Positions 47,946 through 57,869 of a stretch of 64,000 bases of DNA are shown one piece after another (positions within the stretch are counted from its first letter, which is position 1; each line of letters opens with the position of its first letter). The notes below the pieces were generated by a model. It ran no database searches. It was given only the letters and a program-made list of their open reading frames with translations, and was not told the DNA's origin. Both the position numbers and the translations under genes were made by a program. Location of the stretch: positions 25,921,406 through 25,985,405 of the forward strand of contig NC_081409.1 in the NCBI RefSeq assembly GCF_030272615.1, given 5' to 3'. This DNA is from Cryptomeria japonica (lineage: Eukaryota; Streptophyta; Pinopsida; Cupressales; Cupressaceae).

Positions 47946-48671
47946 AAAGTGTCTAATATTTAGAATTTTAAATAGAATGATTTTATTTGTACAAGATATA
48001 TTAAGAAAATAATAATTCTAGTTATATCTTATTAAAAAAAATAAAAAAAATATTTTAATGTGTCAATTCAAAAGATAATTTTTGTGTTTTACAATATTCT
48101 GTATTTTTTTGTTTGGACATTGCATCCTAATCCACTTTATAGATTTGACATAAACAATCTTAAGGCAAATTGTCTTTTGTTCAACTATTTGTAAGACTAG
48201 ATCAATATTTTTTTATTAAAACTTGTTAACGCATATCATCCATGATTATCTTCTCTAAGATCATCAAAATAAGAGCACTATTACAATATTCTCAATTCGT
48301 TTTTAGCTATATAGCAATCTATTGAAATACTTCAAATTGAATAATAATTCATTTATGTTATCCTTAATAATGGAAACAATCATAGAAAGAGGGATAAGTG
48401 CAAGAGAAAAATTTCAAAAAAATTGAAATAAAAATTTCAATCACTTTTATAAAACTTTAAGTGTGTTTATATTTTTGTTCTAAGAGTCAATTAAAATAAA
48501 ATCATTATCTATAATAATTTTCCATTGTGTTTTCCCATGAATCCATATTGTTATATTCACTTGAAATGCATTTAATCTTTTCAACTATTACATGATTTAC
48601 TATTTATCTACAAGAAACATATTACATGTTTTAATATATTTTATTTAAGATTCACTAACATAATAGAAAAG
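47946..48671. other. AT-rich sequence left of LINE L
   Basis: About 730 bases without an ORF, repeat or LTR that I can recognise. It is the left flank of the LINE target site, continued at 53655, and may be low-copy intergenic DNA older than the insertions. Confidence 0.55.
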
Positions 48672-48682
48672 AAATCAAATAT

Positions 48683-50045
48683 TGCTAGCCTTGGAGGAAT
48701 CTAGAAGAAATAGGTCTATTCTTAGAGAGCTTAATACTACTCTTATTGCTATCATTCCAAAGGTGGATAATCCTACTTCATTCTCGGATTTTCGTCTGAT
48801 TGCCTTGTGTACTACTTTATATAAAATAAGGCAATTTCGGTTAGGCTATCTAGGCTCCTCCCCCGGATTGTCTCCCTAGAACAGGGAGGATTTGTTCCTG
48901 GTCGGGAAACATCTGAAGGTGCGATTGTAGAGCACGAAGTTCTACACTCCATTTCTCAACAAAAGGTTTCGGCTATGATACTTAAGCTGGACATGCTGAA
49001 GGCTTATGATCGAGTCAATTGGCAAGCTCTCAGGGTTGTTTTATATCATCTGGGCTTTTCGCGCTACTGGGTTAAGTGGGTGTTTTCTTGTATATCTTCT
49101 GCTCGCTTTTCAGTTTTGATTAATGGTTCCCTGTCAGGGTTTTTTGCTTCCTCTTGGGGACTTAGGCAAGGGGATCCTTTGTCTCCTTTTCTATTTATCC
49201 TTTTGGCAGAAGCACTAAGTAGGGCCATCTCTAGTGCTATAGCTTCTAGTTTGTGGTCAGGTATTAGAATAGATGGCCTCCCTTCTCCACAATCTCATTG
49301 CTTGTTTGCCGATGATACGCTTATGTTCAGGGCAGCCTCTCTAAGGGAGGCTCATGTTATTAAGAAAATTATCTATGATTATGCAGCTTTTTTTGGACAA
49401 AGTGTTAATAATCATAAATCCAAAATCTTTTTTGTGAATGTATCCCCTCTAGTTCAAAATAGACTCATCCGCTTTTGGAGTTTTCAAGTTGGGACCCTTC
49501 CATGTGTATACCTGGGCATTCTTTTTTTTCCAAGGTCAGATAAGGCTTCCTTTTGGAACAAAATTGTTCATTCAATATCCTCCCGAATCTCTTCCTGGAA
49601 TCATAAGTGGCTGACGAAGGCTGGTAAAATTATTTTAATTAAGTCAGCTTTGAATGCCATCCCCACATATTTGATGTCCATTTTGCAAACTCCCCCTCAA
49701 GTTATTAAAAACATTAGGGTCTCCCTTAGGACTTTTCTTTGGAATGATAACTTGGGTGATAAGCCGAGGATTCCTCTCTTAGCTTGGGACAAAATTTGTC
49801 GTCCCAAAGAGCTGGGGGGTGCAGGCATTCGTAATTTAGCTGCTCAGAATAAGGCTTTGGGGGGAAAATTGGTTTGGAAGTTATATGCTGACCCTCATAG
49901 TAAATGGGCTGCCATCATGTTTGCTAAGTATTTAAGGGGTGCTTCCAGAGAAAGGATTTTTACTGCTTCATCTCTTCCAAAAGGTTCGGCTTTTTGGAAT
50001 TTTTTGGTTTCATGTAGGATGGTTATTTTACCACATCTATCCTGA
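48683..50045 (+). pseudogene. LINE reverse transcriptase, element L
   Basis: Begins with LRELNTTLIAIIPKVDNP and FRLIALCTTLYKI, the usual start of the plant L1 RT. One frameshift near 48838, then RIVSLEQGGFVPGRETSEGA, ILKLDMLKAYDRVNW, LRQGDPLSPFLFILLAEALS and the catalytic FADD (about 49309-49320). The conserved YLGI and AGKIILIKSALNAIPTYLMS follow. A TGA at 50043-50045 replaces a Trp codon and the frame continues. The enzyme would copy its own RNA at a nicked target. Nearly intact RT, but no 5' part. Confidence 0.92.
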
Positions 50046-50915
50046 GTTGTCAATAATGGGAAGAAAGTTCAGTTTTGGGATGAAGTCTGGAATGGACACT
50101 CTTCCCTTTCAGCTATCCAAGACTGGTCCCCTTTGTCTGGTATTCTATTAGAATTTTGGGGGCCTTTTGTTGCCGATTATTTTGACATTGTCTCCTCTGG
50201 TCCTTGTGTGATTGTGAAATGGAAGATTATCCCTCCCTTGTCGGTTGATATTAATCTTATTCTGGCTTTTGTGGAAGAACTTCACAAAAGACCCCTTGTT
50301 TTCCAAAATAAAGAGGACTCCTTGGTTTGGATTAAGAGTGCTGATGGTTCTTATTCAGTTGAAGAAGGTTATAATTCTTTAGTTCAGACTTCTCCATCCC
50401 CTTGCTGGCCTACTAAGTTTTTTTGGCACCCGGCTTGTCTTCCTAAAGCAGGGTCGTTTGCCTGGTTGGCAGTCCAAGATAAGGTTCTCACCGGAATGCA
50501 CTTGGACAGACTTGGGATTATGGCTGTATTTCCTTGTGTTTTTTGTGGTCATTGTATGGAATCCAGGGATCATCTTTTCTTGTTTCGTCCATTTGCTTCT
50601 AAGTGCTGGTATTGGTTATTTGGCATGCTTGGTTGGTCTTCTACGATAGGTCCCAATCTTCTTTCGCATTTCATGGCCTGGCCCTTGTTGTTTTCCTCAT
50701 CATTTTATTCATCCCTTTGGGTTGTGGCCCCATCACTGGTAATTTGGAATATTTGGCTTGAAAGAAATTCTAGAATTTTTAATCATAAAAATGCCACTTT
50801 CTTTGAAGTAATTGGTAAAATTCAAACCTCCATCAGTGAGGTGGTTCTTTCATTCATTCATAAAAACTTAGATCATCACAGTTCTTTCTCTCATTGGGAT
50901 AATCAGGTTACTTGG

Positions 50916-52028
50916 TGTAAAGCGGAAAATCGCGATCGAACCCTAGTTGCTCTCCCCTCTTCCAACTCCAAGGAGAGAGAAGGGAGGTTACTCTAGGATT
51001 GATGGTTTTCACTTAGGGGAGAGAATTTACATTCAAAAGAGGGGTTGAAACCCACAAGATCCAATCCCACACAATGCAGGATTGGATGCTAAATGTGTTT
51101 CAAGGGTTAAGAAAGCAAGGCTACCCTCTTTTGTAAAGAATGTTGATAGAAGAATTAAGCTAGGAATGCATAGGAAGTGACGAAGATTCGCTTATAAACT
51201 GAGATAGGGATATAGGATGAAGCTGCGGACCTGGAATTAGCAGTAGAATGTCGATACGGCGCTGTCCTACAAATTTGAGCAAAAGTTGTCAGGACGATGG
51301 CGCCCGACATGCACACGGTCCTCCGAAAAATCCGCGAAACGAAGGGGGATCTGTTCGTCTCTGCACAAGGATTCCAGATCTTCAATTTCAACCGCGTACC
51401 TGCAACCTTGTTGTAAGGATGTTTGTATCCTTATGTGCGAAGGTATAGATGTTGTTGTTTGTTGTATTGTTGTATGTTGTATGTAGCATGTAGTATGTGA
51501 TCTCCTCTTCAATGGTTGAATCCTTGTCTTGAATGCAACACTTAGCCTTGAATGGAGACTTAGAATGATCAATTGCTTGAAAGAATGCTTGAATGCTTGA
51601 ATGCTTGAATGCTTGAGTATATTTTCCACGCTTTTTCCATCATATCGAATGAAAGAGGAAAATGTAGTTTATATACTTGTCAATTAGGGCTGATAGACTG
51701 ATTTTTCCGACCTTAGGCCGACAAGGAAAGATAATTTTCCAATTTGCAAACATAAAGACCCGAAGTCCAAAAGAGACCAGGCCCAAAATAGGACCCAGGG
51801 ACCAGGGCACTGGGCGCCCTGGTCCCGAAGGACCAGGGCGCTGGGCGCTCTGGTCCCACCTCCCGGGATAGCAGGGTGCAAAGGAGGTTCAGGTCAGGGT
51901 GCAAGAAAATGCAGTTTTTGGTGTCATAATCAGGTTTCGGGGTCTCCATTCAAGTTGCGTGTTGCGTCGCCATCGTGAAGACCGAAATGCAGTTGAAATT
52001 GCAAGTGTCGCAATTTTAGGACGCTACA
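50916..52028 (-). repeat. Solo gypsy LTR (G1 family) inside LINE L
   Basis: 1113 bp with TG...CA ends, TGTAAAGCGG to ACGCTACA on the plus strand, flanked by CTTGG at 50911-50915 and 52029-52033, an exact 5-bp target duplication. It is related to the G1 LTRs, clearest in the first 200 bases (AAAAGAGGGGTTGAA shared). By family orientation it lies on the minus strand, starting TGTAGCGTCC. It also has four copies of GAATGCTT (51583-51614) and a GC-rich hairpin region. Confidence 0.95.
51798..51856. repeat. Two GC-rich hairpins in solo LTR
   Basis: GGGACCAGGGC (51798-51808) pairs perfectly with GCCCTGGTCCC (51816-51826) around a 7-base loop. A second, nearly identical hairpin lies at 51830-51856 with one mismatch. 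The surrounding LTR is much lower in GC. Confidence 0.85.
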
Positions 52029-52594
52029 CTTGGAAATGGTTCGCACTTCGTCTGTTGCCTTCCCATGGGGCTATATCAGGAGGTCTATCTTCTTTGGTTA
52101 AACGAAAATTGGTCAGATGGACTCCCCCTCCATTCCCTTCATTCAAACTTCAGTTTGATGGAGCCTCAAAGGGGAATCCGGGAAAGTCTGGTATTGGAGT
52201 AGTTATTTTTTATCATTCTTCAAAAGTCATCAAAGTTGTGGCTAAACAAATTGGACATGGTACCAACAACACGACTGAGTTTCAGGCTTTATCCTTTGGG
52301 CTTGATATCGCTCTTTCATTAAACATTAAAGACATTGTTATTGAAGGCGATTCCATGGTCATGTTTCAAGCGGTTGTAGCCAAGAAATGTCTATCTTGGC
52401 ATCTTCAATATTTCTTAGATCACATTCTTCAGCAGTTAAAATGCTTTTCCACTTTTTCTATTTCGCATTGTTTTAGGGAGATCAATGTCATTGCTGATTT
52501 TTTAGCAAATAAGGCTGTTGTGGAGGGTGTCGATTTCCTGGAGATCTCTCCCTCGGACATTCCTGCATCTTGCATGAAGATGCTTTCTTTATAG

Positions 52595-53642
52595 GTGGTC
52601 CTGCTTCTTGAAATCCTACTTCACTATCTATGCTTCGTTAGTATATGTAGTAAAGATGTTGGCTTTATGACAATTTTGTGCTATTCATATCTTATGTTAG
52701 ATTTCATTCATGGGGTAGGAAATTGGTTGGGTTTCTTCTACTGGTCTGATTAAGCACTTGTTTTTTCCTCTTCTTTTCATTTGGTATCTTGGTCTATCAG
52801 TGATTCAGGTAGTTGTTCTAATGATTGGGGATATTATGCTATTCGTTGACTTTATCATTGTGTGATCATCCTCATATTAGCAGGTTTCTTTTAGGATGTG
52901 ATAATTATGACATGGTGATCCCGTTCTCAGTTATATCAATTGTTGGTGGGCACTTATGGCTATCATTCGATCTTTGTCTTGCTTTTCACTCTAACATCAT
53001 GTTCTGTTTTCTATGGAGAATTCTTGCCAAATTCGGCGGATGGTGGCTTTTTCTGAGGGATTGGAAAGAGCAGTTAATGTGGTATTGCAGAGGTTTTCTT
53101 ATTTTGATATTATTCCTTTGGTTACTACTTTGGATTATTCTTTGGTTCGATCTCATCCTCCTCCCTGAGGGTCTTCAATATCCTCTCCTGCTTCTTATTT
53201 GGATCTGTCTATGTTTGCTCACCATATTTGTGATGGCGGGATCTCTTATTCTTGGTTCTCTCATGGCTCTGAGTTTTGTTTTCTTCAGAGCTTTGGATTC
53301 TTGTGGTGTTTAGACAGGCTGGATTGTGGGGTGATGGCTCTGATTTATTGGTGGACATTCTTGACTCTATCTTCAGATGCTCCCTATTAGACTGATTCTT
53401 ACAACTTCCTTTATATCTAATGCGGATGGCAATGTATCTAGGGGGTTTTGGTATGCCTATGGGCTTTTTGTAATGGGTAGATAGGCTTATGTTTTCTTGA
53501 GCAATACTGAAGGGTTTTCTTACTGGTTCTTTCCCTTTAGTGTTCTTTGAACCAGACACATGTAAAAATATATATAATCAATATAATTTTAGTGGTCTCA
53601 TCCACTTTTATCAAAAAAATAAATAAATAAATAAAATAAAAT
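52595..53642 (+). other. 3' region and A-rich tail of LINE L
   Basis: A long 3' region of about 1 kb after the RNase H stop. It is T-rich and gives a hydrophobic open frame (52825-53313) that looks accidental. It ends TTTTATCAAAAAAATAAAT and an A-rich tail. Confidence 0.75.
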
Positions 53643-53654
53643 AAATCAAATATA

Positions 53655-53858
53655 ATTATCATAGACATGAAAACTTTAAAATATATGATATAATTCCTTT
53701 GATATTAGAATAGATTTGTACCATTATCATAGACATGAAAACTTTAAAATATATGATATAATTCCTTTGATATTAGAATAGATTTGTACCATTATCATAG
53801 ACATGAAAACTTTAAAATATATGATATAATTCCTTTGATATTAGAATAGATTTGTACC
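53655..53858. repeat. Perfect tandem triplication of a 68-bp unit
   Basis: Units start at 53655, 53723 and 53791 with ATTATCATAGACATG and end TTTGTACC; by eye all three are identical. The array starts one base after the LINE target duplication. It codes for nothing. Confidence 0.95.
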
Positions 53859-53999
53859 ATTTTAAATAATTTAAATTGATTTTATTTGTGCATACATTTA
53901 TATATTTTCTATTTAAAAAATAATCATAAATAAATCCTCTCTTTCAAACAAAGATTTACCATGATAACTACCATCCAAGAGATTGCCTTTGCCAAAAAC

Positions 54000-54820
54000 T
54001 TGATAATATGGCAGATATCTTAAACGGCTGGAATGGGCTCCATCCTCCTAATCAAACGATGTGCCATGAAAGCTTAATATGCTGCTAATAACCTAGCTTT
54101 TAGATAATATTGTAGCTGAGCAGGGTCGACTTCTTGCATGCCCTCTCTGAGAATATACAAAGAAGTCGCTTGAATAAAGTTGTGACATGTTTACATCTAG
54201 ACCATGTTCTTCAACCTCCATAATTACCCTCCAAAAGTGTCTTGTCCTTCCAATGTGGTTGGGCTTACGATATCTTTGAAGCCTTTTCAACAAAATCAAT
54301 TTTGCTAATATCTTCCAACCAGAGCGTTTCACTAGAACGTCGTGCTTTGAGGTATTCTGCCAAACGGTTCAGTTGCCAGCATTTTGCATATCCTACAATC
54401 ATCGCATTATGTAAACAGTTCATGGAGGCATTCTATCAAACAGTTCAGGTGTCTTGTCTATGCTTACATGTCTATAGCATCTGGCAAAATCCTTTCTTTT
54501 ATCATGTGGTGGAAGTCCATACCCATTTTGGCACAGGCAGGGAGGATCCTGGCAGAGATTGCGGCCTCTGGATTTACACGCCCCAACTATGTTATATTGG
54601 TTTCTAAATCCTTCATCAAAAAACACATTTTGGGCATATCCTGCAATCGTAGCAGTAAACGAGACCACATTTCTTTGAGGCACCCTGTCAAACATTTCAC
54701 ATGCCTTATCTATGCTCCAGATTTTGTATATATGTCTACCAACGCATTTCCAACGGAAACGATGGATGTCCATACCCTATTCGAAAGCCCCTATTTTGGT
54801 AGACGCCACTGTAAATGAAA
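54000..54820 (-). pseudogene. PPR protein gene fragment
   Basis: Minus-strand reading in several frames gives pentatricopeptide-repeat motifs: SIDKACEMFDRVPQRNVVSF, then TIAGYAQN, ILPACAKMG, and IDKTPELFDRMP with NAMIVGYAK further on. These are typical of the plant PPR class with P, L and S repeats, which bind RNA in mitochondria or plastids. At least three frameshifts and several stops occur, and neither a start, a targeting peptide nor a C-terminal E/DYW domain can be seen. It is a fragment of a host gene or a processed copy. It is the only trace of a non-transposon gene in the window. Confidence 0.75.
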
Positions 54821-55181
54821 ACTGCTGGTGTAGGAAACCTGTTTGTGAGAGTTTGGTAGAGAATGGCAATCAATTGTGAATGTTATGTTAAACCCCTAGA
54901 AGTTAAAGCTTAGTGTGCAATTTTAGTGTGAGATTTAAATCGGTCGCTTGAAAATATTTAACTTTGTGCTTGATTCCACGATTGATGGGGTTGGGGTCAC
55001 CTAAGCCCTTAGTCTGTGCTGGTCAAGCCTATCCCACCTAAACCATGCAAAGAAAATTAGGTTGTGAGAAAAAAGTGAGATGGTGAGAAAAAGGTGAGAT
55101 GGAGAGAAAGCCACGAAAGCACCAGAATTTGTAATGCTCAGGTTGCATGTATATTGGAGGTTCATTCCGCGTGAAATATGT
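54821..55181. other. Unassigned 360 bp between PPR fragment and LINE N
   Basis: No ORF with support. Near 55060-55105 a block like GGTGAGAAAAAGGTGAGATGG is repeated in part. Nothing else is seen. Confidence 0.5.
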
Positions 55182-55201
55182 AAAGAAAGAAAGAAAGAAA
55201 G
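55182..55201 (-). repeat. TTTC microsatellite, likely 3' tail of LINE N
   Basis: On the plus strand five AAAG units; on the minus strand TTTC units that directly follow the LINE 3' end. Some non-LTR elements end in short tandem repeats instead of poly(A). Confidence 0.6.
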
Positions 55202-55224
55202 AATTTTAACGTTCACGAGGTCAA

Positions 55225-57696
55225 GAATAGCCTATGGGACAGCCTGTCCAATCTGAACCAATTTCTAAAGAAAAGATTTTTGTCTATGCAAGTCGATGAT
55301 GAGTGTGCCCAACTTCTATATATGTTCCTTGCTGGATAAAGTATACCATGTACTATCAGCTAAGATATTGTCAAACCTATCCTCGTTGTCTTTAAGTGCT
55401 TCACACTCCAAAATAAAATGTTTTTCAGTTTCCACCCTCCTAGTGTTGCATTACAGGCAAACTCTTTCTTCCCAAGTCTCTTTTGGCCTTTTCCACTGCC
55501 CGATCTCACATCGAAGTTGGTGAGAGTTGGTTCTAAGTTGAGCAATGAGGATTTTAGCTCCCCAAGATATATTAGCCCCTATATAGGCTTTTTGAAGATG
55601 ATCATAAGTGAGGTTGAACTTATTGATATAGTATTGTTTCTTTCTTCCTAACCCAATACCCCCTTTTTTTTGGTAGAACTTATCCATAATGAAGACCTTT
55701 ATCTCCTTATTGTTTGTGGGACACACACTCAAATAAATGTTCCATTTTTTCAACCATTTGATGTTTTGTTGCATCCATGTCTTCTTCCTTTTGCATAATA
55801 AGTCATTGACAACAACCTTAGGCCATCTACCTCCTCCCAATTGTTTGGTTCTTTTTAAATAACTAATGAGACGCACCATAGGAATTGCTTCACTAGGGGC
55901 AACTCCCACTTCACTTAACATGATATCATATGGAACTATACTTTTAATTTTGGACTTGCTTATGATTAAACGTTTTTGAATTCTCTCTATTTTCTTCCAT
56001 TGAGAGATGGAGGTATTGCTGGCCCAAATTTCACATCCATAAAGAACAACCGACAACACCAAAAGCCCAAAAAGAGTTTGGATGGTACTCCAATCCCAAA
56101 GCTCTACCTCCCTGCACATATTTTGAAGAGCATAAAATGTCTTACAACCTCCTAAAGTTCTTTTCCTCCTGCAACCTTCCCAACTAAGTTTTTTGTTAAA
56201 ATCAATCTCAAGGTATTTGTAATTTGTAACTTCTTGAAGAATGTTGTCTTCAAAGTAAAATTTATGCTACTTTTGTTTCCTTCTATTTGAAAAAACCATG
56301 ACTTTCGTCTTGGTGATATTAAATTGCATTCCCACTTTGTTGCAAAAGCGCTCAAGGGCAAATAAATGCTCTTGCAAACCAAGGGAAAGTTTAGCAATCA
56401 AAATGAGGTCATGTACATAAAGGAGTAACCTTATCACAAATTCACCGAGTTGAATACCTTCACCATTCTGCATGTTTAACCATTCTTCAAGCTTGTCAAT
56501 GTATAAGCCAAACAAAGTAGGAGATAGAGGGCACCCTTGTTTGACCCCAATATCACTTCTAAAACTATTTGAGATGTCATCTGAAGTTTTGATTTTCACT
56601 TTAACCTCTTCATAAATCCTATGAACAATAGCTCTAAGATGAGCCAGAATACCAAGTTATTCCATTCTATGCCACAACTTATCTCTAGGGACCGTGTCAA
56701 AAGCCTTCTTGAAATCTACAAAGCAACAAAAGACTTCTTCCTTTTTCTCCCAATCTTTTTCAATGATGTGTCTCAAAGTAATACCATGGTCAACTATAGA
56801 ATGTTTAGGTCTGAAACCCGCTTGACCCTTTGCACGTTTATGATTTTCTTCTTCCCATTTGTTGATTCTATTTTCTATCATGCTTCCAAAAAGTTTAGCA
56901 AACAAAGGCTTGATCATTATGGTCCTATAATTGGAGGGGTTATTAACATTGCCGCTTTTGAAAAGAGGTACAACAAGACTTGTTGTCCAATCTTTAGGAA
57001 ACACATGGAGGATGATGTTATTGAATATTTTTGTAATATGAGGAGCAAAGACATTCATGCCCCACTTGAAACATTTTGCTTGAAGCTCATCTAAATCTTT
57101 AGCTTTACCAACACCCAACTTCTTAATACCCAATTCAATCTCTTGCATAGTGAAAAGATTTGTGGGAATGTAGACCAAGGGCAGGGAGGCCACCGCCAAA
57201 TCATGCTCATAAAATTTCCTTGCATAATCAAACCATTGTGTAGCCGTGATATTATTTTCAGTCTGCTTCCTTCTTGGTTGAAGCTCTTTCCAAAAAAGTT
57301 TGGGATTATTTTTGCCAAGAAAAATTAGCTCTTCTTGTGATCATAAAATCAGCTTTATTTTTCTTTAAAATCTTCTTGTAAATTTTGATGTTTGTCTCTT
57401 TTTTATTTGACTCTCTTAAACTCCTTCTGGCCATTTTGCATTCCTCATCAAACCACGCATTCATCGAGAAACAATTTGTCTCAGATTTTTTGTTTTTATT
57501 CTTTTGTACTTTGAGAGGGCCACATGTAAAAGATTAGTTAACATATGATTGTAGAGACCATGACATGTAGTTTTCTCTACCTTGAAAAGTCTCTCCAATA
57601 GCCTTGAAGATACTAGCATTTTCTTGTGTCAAAAGAATTTTGCCCTTTGAATGTTGTTGCTGAGATGGTTGAATTTTCTCCTCATATTGCTTTGTT
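55225..57696 (-). pseudogene. LINE reverse transcriptase, element N (non-L1 type)
   Basis: Motifs in order on the minus strand: GKAKDLDELQAKCFKWG, FPKDWTTSLVVPLFKSG, NPSNYRTIMI, GQAGFRPKHSIVDHG, CCFVDFKKAFDTVPRDKLW, then GVKQGCPLSPTLFGLYIDKLEEWL. The catalytic site reads YVHD (about 56427-56416) where YADD is expected, so one metal-binding Asp is lost. Downstream are NITKTKVMVFSN and LYGCEIWAS, then a Lys-rich region and a Cys/His cluster (ETEKHFILEC) near 55420-55390. Stops at 56657 and 56264 and several frameshifts. RT of a plant LINE outside the common L1 group; clade unproved. Confidence 0.85.
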
Positions 57697-57869
57697 CTGA
57701 TTGATTAAAAAATAGGTTTTAAGGACCCAAAACCTTTACATCATAGGAAGAAAAAGAGCAGCAAAAGGATTAAAAGTCCGCATACATAACGACTGGCCAG
57801 AAGACCAGCGAACAAAAAGAACAGCAAAGCAACAAAACAACAAAATACAGCAAAGAAACCAGGGAAACG

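Larger units (their letters stand above)
50046..52594 (+). pseudogene. LINE zinc-finger (zf-RVT) and RNase H region, element L, interrupted
   Basis: After the TGA the same frame gives FWDEVWNGHSSLSAI, then the zf-RVT segment: FFWHPACLPKAGSFAWLAV and PCVFCGHCMESRDHLF, where the last conserved Cys appears as Arg (FRPFA). At 50916 a solo LTR enters after the codons for VTW. The frame resumes at 52034 with KWFALRLL and leads to RNase H: LQFDGASKGNPGKSGIGVV, TTEFQALSFG and EGDSMVMFQ, with Asp, Glu and Asp visible. It ends with a normal TAG at 52592-52594. The terminal RNase H is common in plant L1 elements. Confidence 0.9.
48683..53642 (+). mobile_element. 5'-truncated L1-type LINE L
   Basis: The body starts inside the pol ORF just before the RT, has RT, a C-terminal zinc finger and RNase H, and ends in an A-rich tail (AAAAAAATAAATAAATAAAT region, 53606-53642). 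The 11-bp string AAATCAAATAT occurs directly before (48672-48682) and after (53643-53653), an exact target duplication. ORF1 and endonuclease are absent, as expected for a truncated reverse-transcription product. Only one frameshift and one stop are seen in the RT, so it is younger than most elements here. A solo LTR (50916-52028) interrupts it. Confidence 0.93.

Noticed and set aside
52825-53313. Hydrophobic 162-codon open frame in the 3' region of LINE L
   Set aside because: T-rich strand gives Leu/Phe/Ile-rich translation by composition; no start context, motif or conservation, and it lies in a LINE 3' region.
53655-53858. Possible CRISPR or terminal repeat
   Set aside because: Three identical head-to-tail units without spacers: a plain tandem repeat.
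56621-57094. 157-codon plus-strand frame
   Set aside because: Antisense to the reverse transcriptase of LINE N, which has clear RT motifs.
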